Origin: Collinsella sp. AF33-16
GTDB taxonomy: Bacteria; Actinomycetota; Coriobacteriia; Coriobacteriales; Coriobacteriaceae
DNA length: 64,000 nucleotides
Reading direction: 5' to 3'
Assembly (NCBI RefSeq): GCF_003475325.1
Contig: NZ_QRQC01000002.1
Span: 62,001 to 126,000, forward strand
The position numbers and the translations under genes were made by a program. The notes below the pieces were generated by a model. That model did no database searches. It was not told the DNA's origin and worked only from the letters and a program-made list of their open reading frames with translations. Shown here one piece after another: positions 41,326 through 49,800 of this stretch. Within the stretch, counting starts at the first letter, position 1; the number at the start of each line of letters is the position of its first letter.

Positions 41326-42785
41326 CGATCATCGGGGCGGGGCCCGGAAACCCCGACTTGCTCTCGCGCGCGGCGCTCGACGCGATCGACATCGCCGACG
41401 TGGTCATCGGCGCTCATCGCGCACTTGTCGGCATCGACGTGCCGCCCGACGTGGTGAGATGCGAGCTCGTTAAGACGGCGGACATCGTCGCCGCGCTCAC
41501 CGATGCGGCGTCGTGGCAGCGCGCCGTGGTCGTGATGACGGGCGATGTGGGGCTGTTCAGCGGCGCGCGCCGCCTGGTGGAGGCGCTCTCCGGCGACGCG
41601 CAGGTGGACGTGCGCGTCATTCCCGGCATAAGCTCAGCGTCGTATCTCGCCGCGCGCCTCGCGCGTCCATGGCAGGATTGGCGCTTCGTGAGCGCTCACG
41701 GCGTGGCGTGCGACATCGTGGCCGAGGCCGAGCGCGCAGGTGAGCTCTTCCTCGCCACGTCGGGCGGGGAAGACCCCTCGCGGCTTTCGGGCGAGCTTGT
41801 GCAGGCGGGCTTCGAGGACGCGCGCGTGACGGTGGCCGAGCGCCTGTCGTACCCCGACGAGCGCATCACCTGCGCGACCGCAAGTGAAATCTCAGGTCAG
41901 ACGTTCGACGACTTGAACGTGATGCTTATCGAGTTCGCAGGCTGCGCCGGGTCGCCTGCGAACTCTAGTGCAGCCTCCGAGGCGCCGGCTGGCGCATCTG
42001 CGCCCGCGGCGGCTTCTTTCGTGGCGGACTCTGCGGGCGCATTCCACGCCGCGAGCCCCCGCTGGCCGTACGCTTCCTCGGGCATTCCCGACGAGCTCTT
42101 CATCCGCGGCGACGTTCCCATGACCAAGCAGGAGGTGCGCGCCGTCGCGCTCGCGAAGCTGCGCCTTACCGCGACCGACACCGTGTGGGATGTCGGCGCC
42201 GGCACGGGGAGCGTGTCGATCGAGGCGGCGCTCGTCGCGCGAGCGGGGTCGGTATGGGCGGTCGAGCGCAACGCGGCCGGCGTGCGGCTCATCCGAGAGA
42301 ACGCGGATGCATTCGGGTGCGGCAACGTGCATGCGGTCCCCGGTGTCGCCCCCGAAGCGCTCGCGAAACTGCCCGACCCCGACGCCGTGTTCGTCGGCGG
42401 GAGCGCGGGCGAGCTTCCCTCCATCGTGGAGGCGGCGCTCGAGAAGAACTCGCAGGTTCGCCTGTGCGTGCCATGCGTCACCGTTGAGACGCTCACCGAG
42501 GCGTGCGCGCTCCTCTCGGGTTCGCGCTTTAAGGAGTTCGAGGCGTGCCAGGTGTCGGCCGCCCGCGCCGAGGCTGTAGGCTCGCACCATCTTATGAAGG
42601 CGCAAAACCCCGTGTTCCTCGTCAGCGCGCGTGGTGCGGGCGCGGATGCCGAGGAGCTTGCCGATGTCGGGGCGCTTGTTGAGTCACCTGTCGGGGAGGA
42701 CCCCTCTGCCGAGGGGAAACCATCCGTTGAGGTGGTCTCGCTTGCTAACTGCAACGCCGCAGGTGGGGAAGGCGGCGCCCGGTGA
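41313..42785 (+). CDS. cbiET: fused cobalt-precorrin-7 C5-methyltransferase / C15-methyltransferase (CbiE-CbiT, CobL type)
   Basis: A 490-residue fusion. Residues 1-205 are CbiE (VTIIGAGPGNPDLLSRAALD, VVVMTGDVGLFSGAR, VIPGISSASYLAARL). An Ala/Ser-rich linker (about 210-250) leads to CbiT (FIRGDVPMTKQEVRAVALAK, VWDVGAGTGSVSIEAAL, the SAM site). CbiT also decarboxylates the C12 acetate. A 60-residue tail follows. The ATG at 41313 overlaps cbiH. Separate CbiE and CbiT are usual in anaerobic pathways, while the fusion is typical of CobL. Confidence 0.94.
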   Translation: MRKVTIIGAGPGNPDLLSRAALDAIDIADVVIGAHRALVGIDVPPDVVRCELVKTADIVAALTDAASWQRAVVVMTGDVGLFSGARRLVEALSGDAQVDVRVIPGISSASYLAARLARPWQDWRFVSAHGVACDIVAEAERAGELFLATSGGEDPSRLSGELVQAGFEDARVTVAERLSYPDERITCATASEISGQTFDDLNVMLIEFAGCAGSPANSSAASEAPAGASAPAAASFVADSAGAFHAASPRWPYASSGIPDELFIRGDVPMTKQEVRAVALAKLRLTATDTVWDVGAGTGSVSIEAALVARAGSVWAVERNAAGVRLIRENADAFGCGNVHAVPGVAPEALAKLPDPDAVFVGGSAGELPSIVEAALEKNSQVRLCVPCVTVETLTEACALLSGSRFKEFEACQVSAARAEAVGSHHLMKAQNPVFLVSARGAGADAEELADVGALVESPVGEDPSAEGKPSVEVVSLANCNAAGGEGGAR

Positions 42786-44164
42786 GCACGTCCATCCCGC
42801 GCTTCATGGTCGCTGCGCCCTCGAGCGGGAGCGGCAAGACGGTCGTCACGTGCGCGCTCCTGCGCGCGCTCGCGCGTCGCGGCCTTGCATGCGCGGCCTT
42901 CAAATGCGGACCCGACTACATTGACCCGCTCTTTCATCGCCGCGTCGTGGGTGCGCGCTCGGGCAATTTAGACGGCTTCTTCACCGACGCCCCGACGCTG
43001 CGCGCCCTGCTCGCACGCGGCGCCGCGGGCGCGGATGTCGCGGTGCTCGAGGGGGTTATGGGCTTCTACGACGGCATGGCGCCCGGCGTGGCCGACGCGA
43101 GCAGCTACCAGGTTGCGCGCGACACGGAAACGCCGGTCGTTTTAGTGGTGAACGGGCGCGGGGCGTCTTTATCGCTCGCCGCCGCAATCCGCGGCATTGC
43201 CGAGTTCCTGCCTTGTGCGAACGTGCGCGGCGTCGTGCTGAACAAGACGAGCGCCGCTGCCTGCGCCTACGCGGCGCCTGCGATCGAGAAGCACACGGGC
43301 GTCGCGGTTTTGGGGAATATCCCCGCCGACGAGGCGTTCTCGCTCGAAAGCCGGCATCTGGGGCTTGTGACCGCCGACGAGGTCGAGCAGCTCTCCGCGC
43401 GCATCGACAAGATGGCCGAGCTGGTGGAAAAGAGCGTCGACGTCGACCGCTTGCTCGAAATAGCGGTGACGGCACCCGATATCCGCGAGGAACCTTACCG
43501 GTTGGAGCCGATCGCGGGAGCGCGGCCCATCGTCGCCGTCGCGCGTGACGAGGCGTTCTCGTTCTACTACGAGGAGAACCTGCGCGCGCTCGAGGACCTG
43601 GGTTGCGAGCTGGCCTTTTTCAGCCCCTTGTGTGATAGCGAGTTGCCCCGGGGGACAAGCGCCCTCTATCTGGGGGGCGGCTACCCGGAACTCCATGCGC
43701 GGCAGCTCTCCGAGAACGCGCCGATGCGCGAGGCGGTGCGGCGCGCGGTGGAATCCGGCATGCCGACGGTCGCCGAATGCGGTGGGTTTCTGTACCTGCA
43801 GCGCGAAATCGCCGATACCGAGGGGCGGCGCTGGCCTGTTGCGGGCGCCCTTGAGGGCGCAAGCGAGAACGGGGGAAGGCTGTCCCATTTCGGGTACGTG
43901 GAGCTTACTTCCCAACGCGACGGGCTCTACGGGCCGCGCGGCACACGCATCCGCGCGCACGAGTTCCACTACTGGCAGTCCACCTGCCCGGGCGGCGACT
44001 TTTGGGCGCAGAAGCCCCGGCGCGACAAGGGCTGGCCGTGCATGACGACCACCCTGTCCCTGGTGGCGGGCTTCCCGCATGTGTACTATCCTGCGAACCC
44101 CGACGTTGCGCGCGCGTTCGCGTCTGCCGCAGCGTCGTTCGCAGAGAGGAGGCGGCATGGCTGA
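42782..44164 (+). CDS. cbiA: cobyrinate a,c-diamide synthase
   Basis: A 460-residue ATP-dependent amidotransferase that amidates side chains a and c. It starts with GTG in the overlap with cbiET. The P-loop is APSSGSGKT (residues 12-20), and FKCGPDYIDPLFH and MGFYDG are CbiA signatures. The class I glutaminase half has YLGGGYPELHARQLSEN and the nucleophile Cys333 in AECGGFLYLQ. cobT starts inside its last codons. Confidence 0.95.
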   Translation: MSTSIPRFMVAAPSSGSGKTVVTCALLRALARRGLACAAFKCGPDYIDPLFHRRVVGARSGNLDGFFTDAPTLRALLARGAAGADVAVLEGVMGFYDGMAPGVADASSYQVARDTETPVVLVVNGRGASLSLAAAIRGIAEFLPCANVRGVVLNKTSAAACAYAAPAIEKHTGVAVLGNIPADEAFSLESRHLGLVTADEVEQLSARIDKMAELVEKSVDVDRLLEIAVTAPDIREEPYRLEPIAGARPIVAVARDEAFSFYYEENLRALEDLGCELAFFSPLCDSELPRGTSALYLGGGYPELHARQLSENAPMREAVRRAVESGMPTVAECGGFLYLQREIADTEGRRWPVAGALEGASENGGRLSHFGYVELTSQRDGLYGPRGTRIRAHEFHYWQSTCPGGDFWAQKPRRDKGWPCMTTTLSLVAGFPHVYYPANPDVARAFASAAASFAERRRHG

Positions 44165-45299
44165 AACAACCGAAACCGCGCTTGCCTGCATCCGCGAGGA
44201 AGTCGAGCGAGCGTTCTCGTCGGCTCCGGGCGCCGTGCTCGAAGCCGCGCTCTCCCGGATCGCGCCTGCAGACGAGTGCGCCCGCGCCGCCGCGTACGCC
44301 GCGTGGGACTCCATCGCGCACCCCTTGGGGGGATTGGGCGACTTTGAAGACGCTGTCGCGTGTATCGCCGCAGCTCAGGGGAGCGCCGAGGTGGCCGAGT
44401 TTCCTCGTGCGCTCGCGGTATTCTTCTCCGACAACGGGGTCGTTGCCGAAGGCGTGTCGCAAAGCGGACAAGACGTGACGCGAGCCGTCGCGCGCAACAT
44501 GTGCGAGGGGGCCACGAGCGCCTGCCGCATGGCGGCGTTCGCGGGTGCCGAGGTCGTGCCCGTCGACGTGGGTATGGCTCGGGGCATAGAAGACGCGCGC
44601 ATGGTGCGCGCGAACGTGCGGCGGGGGAGCGGCAACATCGCGCACGGCTCCGCTATGTCTCGCGATGGGGCCGTGCGCGCGATCGAGGTCGGAATTGCCG
44701 TCGCGTGCGGGCTTGCCCGCGCCGGCGTGCGCCTTCTCGCCGCGGGCGAGATGGGCATCGGCAACACGACCACCTCGGCGGCGGTGGCCGCAGTGCTCAT
44801 CCGGGCGGACGCGCGGAGCCTTGTCGGGCGCGGCGCGGGGCTCTCGGACGCCTCGCTCGCGCGCAAGCGCGACGTGGTCGAGCGCGCTATCGACGCGAAC
44901 TCGCCCGATCCCGCCGACCCGATCGACGTGCTCTCGAAGGTGGGCGGCTTCGACATCGCTGCGATGTGCGGCTTCTACCTGGGGGCCGCGGTCTCGAAGG
45001 CGCCGGCGCTCCTCGACGGGGTCATATCCTGCACGGCGGCCCTGTGCGCGGCGCGCCTGTGCCCCAACGCCTTGGGCTACCTCGTGGGCACCCACGCATC
45101 AAGCGAACCCGCAAGCCGGGAGCTCCTTCGCGAGCTCGGCATAAAGGCGCCCCTCGACGCAGGCATGCACTTGGGCGAGGGCGCGGGCGCCATGGCGTAT
45201 CTGCCCCTTCTGGATTCGGCGCTGCGCGTGTACCGGGATGGGAAGACGTTCACGGCGACTGGCATGGCTGCTTACGAGCATTTCGAGGCCGGGAAATGA
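44157..45299 (+). CDS. cobT: nicotinate-nucleotide--dimethylbenzimidazole phosphoribosyltransferase
   Basis: A 380-residue enzyme that activates the lower-ligand base. The ATG at 44157 follows GAGAGGAGG. Signatures are PLGGLGDFEDAV, FFSDNGVVAEGVSQSGQDVT, GEMGIGNTTTSAAV and GAGLSD; the catalytic Glu341 is in LGEGAGA. Without bluB in the window the base may be scavenged or be another benzimidazole or purine. It overlaps cobU by ATGA. Confidence 0.94.
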   Translation: MAETTETALACIREEVERAFSSAPGAVLEAALSRIAPADECARAAAYAAWDSIAHPLGGLGDFEDAVACIAAAQGSAEVAEFPRALAVFFSDNGVVAEGVSQSGQDVTRAVARNMCEGATSACRMAAFAGAEVVPVDVGMARGIEDARMVRANVRRGSGNIAHGSAMSRDGAVRAIEVGIAVACGLARAGVRLLAAGEMGIGNTTTSAAVAAVLIRADARSLVGRGAGLSDASLARKRDVVERAIDANSPDPADPIDVLSKVGGFDIAAMCGFYLGAAVSKAPALLDGVISCTAALCAARLCPNALGYLVGTHASSEPASRELLRELGIKAPLDAGMHLGEGAGAMAYLPLLDSALRVYRDGKTFTATGMAAYEHFEAGK

Positions 45300-45844
45300 C
45301 GGTGACGCTCGTCATCGGCGCCGCCGCGAGCGGCAAGAGCGCCTACGCCGAGTCCCTGTGCCTCGGGCACGACGGCCCTCGCGTGTACCTGGCAACGATG
45401 GAGCCCTTCGGGGAAGAGGGCGCCCGCCGCATCGCGCGCCATCGTGCGCTGCGCGAAGGCAAAGGGTTTTCCACCCTCGAGTGCTCGCGTGACGTGGGCG
45501 CCGCAGCGCCCGGGCTTCCGCGCGGCTGCACACTTCTTTTGGAGGACGTGGGCAACCTGGTTGCGAACGAGCTCTTCGCGGAAGGCGGCTTGTCCCCGCG
45601 TGACCCTGACGCTGCGGCGCGCGAGGTACTCGGAGGCATCGAACGGCTCGCTCAGGCCGCTGCGTATACGGTAGTGGTCACCGTCGACGTGTTCGCCGAT
45701 GGGATGCGCTACGATGAAGGGACCGAGGCATGGAGGCGCGCGCTCGCGCGCGTGAACGCGGGCGTGGCGGCGCTGGCCGACCATGCAGTCGAAGTGGTAT
45801 GCGGGATTCCCGTGTGGATGAAAGGCGAAGGACCTACAAGGTGA
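45296..45844 (+). CDS. cobU: adenosylcobinamide kinase / adenosylcobinamide-phosphate guanylyltransferase
   Basis: A 182-residue enzyme. The P-loop GAAASGKS is at residues 8-15, RVYLATMEPFGEEGARRIARHR contains the GMP-accepting His49, and the C-terminal VVCGIPVWMKG closes the domain. It phosphorylates adenosylcobinamide and attaches GMP to give AdoCbi-GDP. The start overlaps the cobT stop (ATGA) and the stop overlaps cobS (GTGA). Confidence 0.94.
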   Translation: MTVTLVIGAAASGKSAYAESLCLGHDGPRVYLATMEPFGEEGARRIARHRALREGKGFSTLECSRDVGAAAPGLPRGCTLLLEDVGNLVANELFAEGGLSPRDPDAAAREVLGGIERLAQAAAYTVVVTVDVFADGMRYDEGTEAWRRALARVNAGVAALADHAVEVVCGIPVWMKGEGPTR

Positions 45845-46608
45845 AGATAGCAGAGGCAATCGGCGCGGCGTTCGGAACGTTCTCGCGCATCCCCGTCCCG
45901 AAATCGGCCTGGACCGATTTCGGGTCAACCCATGCACTTGCCGCGTTTCCCCTGGTGGGCCTTGCGGAAGGCTTCCTCATGACGGCGTGGGGGTACGTGG
46001 CGAACCTGCTCGGCGTGCCCGCGACCATCGTCGCGGCCGTGCTCGCGGCGCTACCTGTGGCGGTGACGGGAGGCATCCACCTAGACGGGCTCTGCGACAC
46101 CTCCGATGCGCTTGCAAGTTGGGCCCCGCGCGAGCGAAAGCTCGAGATCATGCACGATCCGCGGGCGGGCGCCTTCGGGGTCATCGGTGTTGTTGTGTAC
46201 CTTATTCTGCAGTTTTCCCTGTTCACCGCGCTGCCGCTTACGGCGGGAGCGTTCCTCGCGCTTCTGTGCTCGCTCGTGTTCTCCCGCGCGCTTTCGGGAC
46301 TCGCCGTTGAATGCTGGCCTGCCGCGCGGGCGGACGGCATGGCCGCGGGGCTCTCGCCTGCGAAGAAGCGCGCGGCGATCGTCGTGCCGCTTTGCGCTTT
46401 CGCTGCGGCTTCGGCTGCAGGGATGGTCGCGTGCGCTCAGGCCGTCGGCGCCTTTATGGCGGTGGCGGGGCTTTTGGTGCTCGCGTGGTACCGCCATGTT
46501 GCCCTGACCCGCTTCGGCGGGGTGACGGGGGATTTGGCCGGATGGTTTCTGCAATGGGCCGAGCTCGCGATGCTTGCCATGCTGGTGGTGGGGGGCATGC
46601 TCCTATGA
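45841..46608 (+). CDS. cobS: cobalamin synthase (adenosylcobinamide-GDP ribazoletransferase)
   Basis: A 255-residue membrane enzyme that joins AdoCbi-GDP and alpha-ribazole phosphate. It starts with GTG at 45841 in overlap with cobU. Hydrophobic helices span most of the protein; AFPLVGLAEG, GGIHLDGLCDTSDAL, HDPRAGAFGV and GGVTGDLAGW are the conserved CobS motifs, with the acidic residues of the metal site. Confidence 0.94.
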   Translation: MKIAEAIGAAFGTFSRIPVPKSAWTDFGSTHALAAFPLVGLAEGFLMTAWGYVANLLGVPATIVAAVLAALPVAVTGGIHLDGLCDTSDALASWAPRERKLEIMHDPRAGAFGVIGVVVYLILQFSLFTALPLTAGAFLALLCSLVFSRALSGLAVECWPAARADGMAAGLSPAKKRAAIVVPLCAFAAASAAGMVACAQAVGAFMAVAGLLVLAWYRHVALTRFGGVTGDLAGWFLQWAELAMLAMLVVGGMLL

Positions 46609-47606
46609 TGCTCGTGGTAGGTGGCGCGCATTCGGGGAAGAGGACCTTCGTGCGCGAAAAACTCGGGTTCGCGGCGGACGATTTCGTCGACGCGGCGCAG
46701 CTTGCGGAGGGCGGCGTGCCCGCGGCTTTTGCCGGCCGCGTCGCATACCGTGCTGAGGAACTCGTACGCGCGCTCGACGCTGACCGGGCGCTCGAGCGGC
46801 TGATCGGCTTCGACGCAGTGATTCTGCCCTTGGTCGGCTCGGGGGTCGTCCCCTTGCGTGCGGAAGACGCCCAATGGCGCGAGCGCGCGGGGCGCCTGGG
46901 ATGCGCGCTCGCTGCGCGCGCCGACGTCGTCGTGCGCATGACGTGCGGGATTCCCCAGGTCATCAAAGGAAACCTTGCCGATGCACCTCGAGGGACGCAG
47001 GGCGCGGGTGCGCCTTTGGAAGTCGTCTTCGTGCGCCATGGTGCCACTGCGGGCACGGAAGACCATCGCTACAGCGGGGCGGGCACCGACGAGCCCCTGT
47101 CGAGTGCGGGCGAGCGCGCTTTGCGCGACCTCGCGTGCGATCGTGACGTGTTCCGTGTTATCACGAGCGGCATGGCCCGCACCGACCAGACGGCGCGCAT
47201 CCTCTTCCCGAACGCGGAGCTTATGGCGTGCCCCGGTCTGCGCGAGATGGATTTCGGCGACTTCGAGGGGCGAAGCGCCGCCGAGCTTAAAGAGGATGCG
47301 CGCTATCGCGCCTGGGTAGACTCCTGGTGCGAGACGCGCTGCCCGCATGGCGAGGGCAAGAGCGATTTCACCCGCCGCGTCATCGCGGCGTTTCGGGAGG
47401 CGTGCGAATCGGAGCGCGCCCAGGGGAGTGGGCGCGCCGTCTTCGTCGTTCACGCGGGTACCGTGAAAGCGCTGCTCTCCGAGCTAGCTGTCCCGAAAAT
47501 GGGATACTTCGACGTGCATACCGAGCCGGGCGGCGCATGGGCCGCCACTTGGGATGGGCGCTGCCTTCGCGACGTTCGCCCCGCTTCGGGGGGCGATGCC
47601 CGGTGA
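46605..47606 (+). CDS. fusion of a CobU-like P-loop domain and a CobC-type alpha-ribazole phosphatase
   Basis: A 333-residue protein starting at ATG 46605 in overlap with cobS. Residues 1-125 resemble CobU (P-loop GGAHSGKRTF, end motif CGIPQVIKG), but the RHR segment with the GMP-accepting His is absent, so it may bind or phosphorylate but not guanylylate cobinamide. Residues 135-325 are a histidine phosphatase: VFVRHGATAGTEDHRYSG (catalytic RHG), SSAGERAL, MARTDQTARILFP, MDFGDFEGR and FVVHAGTVKALL. CobC removes the phosphate of alpha-ribazole-5-phosphate or cobalamin-5-phosphate. A full cobU is present just upstream, so this domain is a second copy. Confidence 0.85.
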   Translation: MMLVVGGAHSGKRTFVREKLGFAADDFVDAAQLAEGGVPAAFAGRVAYRAEELVRALDADRALERLIGFDAVILPLVGSGVVPLRAEDAQWRERAGRLGCALAARADVVVRMTCGIPQVIKGNLADAPRGTQGAGAPLEVVFVRHGATAGTEDHRYSGAGTDEPLSSAGERALRDLACDRDVFRVITSGMARTDQTARILFPNAELMACPGLREMDFGDFEGRSAAELKEDARYRAWVDSWCETRCPHGEGKSDFTRRVIAAFREACESERAQGSGRAVFVVHAGTVKALLSELAVPKMGYFDVHTEPGGAWAATWDGRCLRDVRPASGGDAR

Positions 47607-48580
47607 TGACGATTCTTGCCGTCGCCGCCGGGTTCGCGGCCGACCTTGCCTTCGGCGACCCGCGCTGGCTTCCCCATCCCGTCGTCGCCATGGGGCGCGC
47701 GATCACGTGGGCCGAAGGCCGCCTGCGGGGCGCATTCCCGCAAACGTCCGCGGGCACGCGCGCCGCAGGGCTTGTGCTCGCCGTGGCGCTTCCGCTTGCG
47801 TGTGGGCTTTTGACCTGGGGAATCCTGCATCTTTGCGGCATGGTTCACTCCGGCCTGCGCTTCGTGGCCGAGGCATGGGCGAGCTATCAGATTCTCGCGG
47901 CATGCGAGCTGCGCCGCCAGAGCCTGGCCGTGGCCCGTGCGTTCTCGAGGGGCGGCCTTGTCGCGGCGCGTGAAGCTGTCGGGCTCATCGTGGGACGCGA
48001 CACGTCTGTTCTCGACGAGCAGGGCGTCGCGCGCGCCGCCGTGGAAACGGTGGCGGAGAATGCGAGCGACGGCGTCATCGCGCCGCTTTTCTACCTTATG
48101 ATCGGGGGTGCGCCCTTGGGCATGGCGTACAAGGCGGTGAACACGCTCGACAGCATGGTGGGCTACAAAAACGAGCGCTACATCGACTTCGGCTGCGCCT
48201 CGGCGCGCCTCGACGATGCGGTGAACTGGATTCCCTCGCGCTTATCGGCCCTGCTCATGATCGCCGTATGCCCGATCGTCGGGCTCGACGCGCGCGGGGC
48301 GGCGCGCATCTGGCGCCGCGACAGGCGTCGCCATGCGAGCCCGAACGCGGCACAGACCGAGTCAGCGTGCGCGGGCGCGCTCGGGCTGCGCCTGGCAGGA
48401 CCCGCGGTGTATTTTGGCAAGCTCGTTGAGAAACCGACGATAGGCGACGCGTCCCGTGAAATCGAGTGGGGCGACATCGCCCGGGCGACAAGGCTCATGC
48501 TCGCCGCGTCCGTATGCGCGCTCGTCGTCTTCGGTGCCGCGCGCGCGGCGGTCGTGCTCGCCGTGGGGGCGATGGCATGA
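47606..48580 (+). CDS. cbiB: adenosylcobinamide-phosphate synthase
   Basis: A 324-residue membrane enzyme that links adenosylcobyrate to aminopropanol phosphate. The ATG at 47606 shares one base with the previous stop. Signatures are FAADLAFGDPRWLPHPVVAMG, interrupted here at 20 residues, VGRDTSVLDEQGVARAAVET, ENASDGVIAPLFY and AYKAVNTLDSMVGYKNERY. Several hydrophobic segments are present. The stop overlaps cobD by ATGA. Confidence 0.94.
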   Translation: MTILAVAAGFAADLAFGDPRWLPHPVVAMGRAITWAEGRLRGAFPQTSAGTRAAGLVLAVALPLACGLLTWGILHLCGMVHSGLRFVAEAWASYQILAACELRRQSLAVARAFSRGGLVAAREAVGLIVGRDTSVLDEQGVARAAVETVAENASDGVIAPLFYLMIGGAPLGMAYKAVNTLDSMVGYKNERYIDFGCASARLDDAVNWIPSRLSALLMIAVCPIVGLDARGAARIWRRDRRRHASPNAAQTESACAGALGLRLAGPAVYFGKLVEKPTIGDASREIEWGDIARATRLMLAASVCALVVFGAARAAVVLAVGAMA

Positions 48581-49800
48581 GGGAAGACCACGCCGCGCCC
48601 CGGGCTGCCGGGGGAATCCTGCGTGCCCGTGCGCATGGGGGTAGCACGCAATCGCTCGGCATCGCTTGCGAGGGGGGCGCCTCCGACCTCATCGACTTCT
48701 CGGTGAACGTGAATCCGGCAGGCCCCTCGCCGCGCGCCGTCGCCGCAGCTTGCAAGGCGCTTTCTCGAATCGACGCCTACCCCGATAGGGAAAGCCTCGC
48801 CCTCGTTCGCGCCCTAGCGCGCGCCCAGGGCATTCCCGAAGATACTATCGTCTGCGGCGCGGGCGCGGCCGACATCATCTGGCGGCTCGCCGCGGCGGTG
48901 CGTCCGAAACGCATCGTCGTGTGCGCGCCGACGTTCTCTGAATATGCGGAGGCGGCATCGTACTACGGCGCATGCGTGCAGGAGTTCCCGCTCTCCGAAG
49001 CGGACGACTTCGACGTGCCCGCCTCCTTCGCCCGCGCGATCGAGGGGCCGGGAGACGTGGCGTACCTCTGCAATCCGAACAACCCGACGGGGCGACTCGT
49101 CGACCCCAGCGTGATCGATGCCGCGGCTTGCCGCTGCGAGCAGGTGGGCGCGCTGCTCGTCGTGGACGAGTGCTTCCTCGGATTTGCGCCCGACGCCCGC
49201 GAAAGGAGCGTGGCCGCACGTGCCGCGTGTTCGCGCCATGTGGCCGTGCTCTCCGCGTTCACCAAGCTCTACGGAATGGCGGGGTTGCGGTTGGGATATC
49301 TGATCAGCGGAAACGCCCAACTCATCGAGGGGATTCGCCGGGCGGGGCAGGCGTGGCCCGTCTCCTCGGTCGCCGAGGCCGCGGGCATCGCCGCCCTGGA
49401 AGACGTTGAATACGTCTCGCGCACGCGCGATGTATTGGCGGGCGAGCGAGCGTGGCTTTCCCACGAGCTCTCCTCGCTCGGGCTTTCCGTCGTGCCGTCG
49501 GATGCGAACTTCCTTTTAGTCCGCACGCCGGCGAAAGACATCCCCGAGCGCCTGTATGATCAGGGGGTTTTGGTCCGCACGTGCGACTCTTTTTCGGTAC
49601 TGTCCCGTTTCTGGTGCCGCGTCGCGGTGCGCACGCGCAAGGAGAACGCCCGGCTTGCGATGGCGTTCGGCCGTGCGCTTCGGGCGGAAGACGCATCGGG
49701 CGAAGGCGAACCCGACGAACGGGGCGGCGCTTCTTTCAGCGGCGCTATGGCGGGCGCGGATGGCCGAGGCTTGGCGAAGGAGGTCGATACCCGTGGGTAG
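48577..49800 (+). CDS. cobD: threonine-phosphate decarboxylase
   Basis: A 407-residue class I/II PLP enzyme that makes (R)-1-amino-2-propanol phosphate, the arm for the nucleotide loop. DFSVNVNPAGPS, YPDRES, CNPNNPTG and VVDECFLGF are CobD motifs, and the PLP Lys230 is in AFTKLYGMAGLRLGY. About 40 extra C-terminal residues are rich in Gly, Glu and Ala. The ATG at 48577 overlaps the cbiB stop, and its last 8 bases overlap cbiP. Confidence 0.93.
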   Translation: MREDHAAPRAAGGILRARAHGGSTQSLGIACEGGASDLIDFSVNVNPAGPSPRAVAAACKALSRIDAYPDRESLALVRALARAQGIPEDTIVCGAGAADIIWRLAAAVRPKRIVVCAPTFSEYAEAASYYGACVQEFPLSEADDFDVPASFARAIEGPGDVAYLCNPNNPTGRLVDPSVIDAAACRCEQVGALLVVDECFLGFAPDARERSVAARAACSRHVAVLSAFTKLYGMAGLRLGYLISGNAQLIEGIRRAGQAWPVSSVAEAAGIAALEDVEYVSRTRDVLAGERAWLSHELSSLGLSVVPSDANFLLVRTPAKDIPERLYDQGVLVRTCDSFSVLSRFWCRVAVRTRKENARLAMAFGRALRAEDASGEGEPDERGGASFSGAMAGADGRGLAKEVDTRG

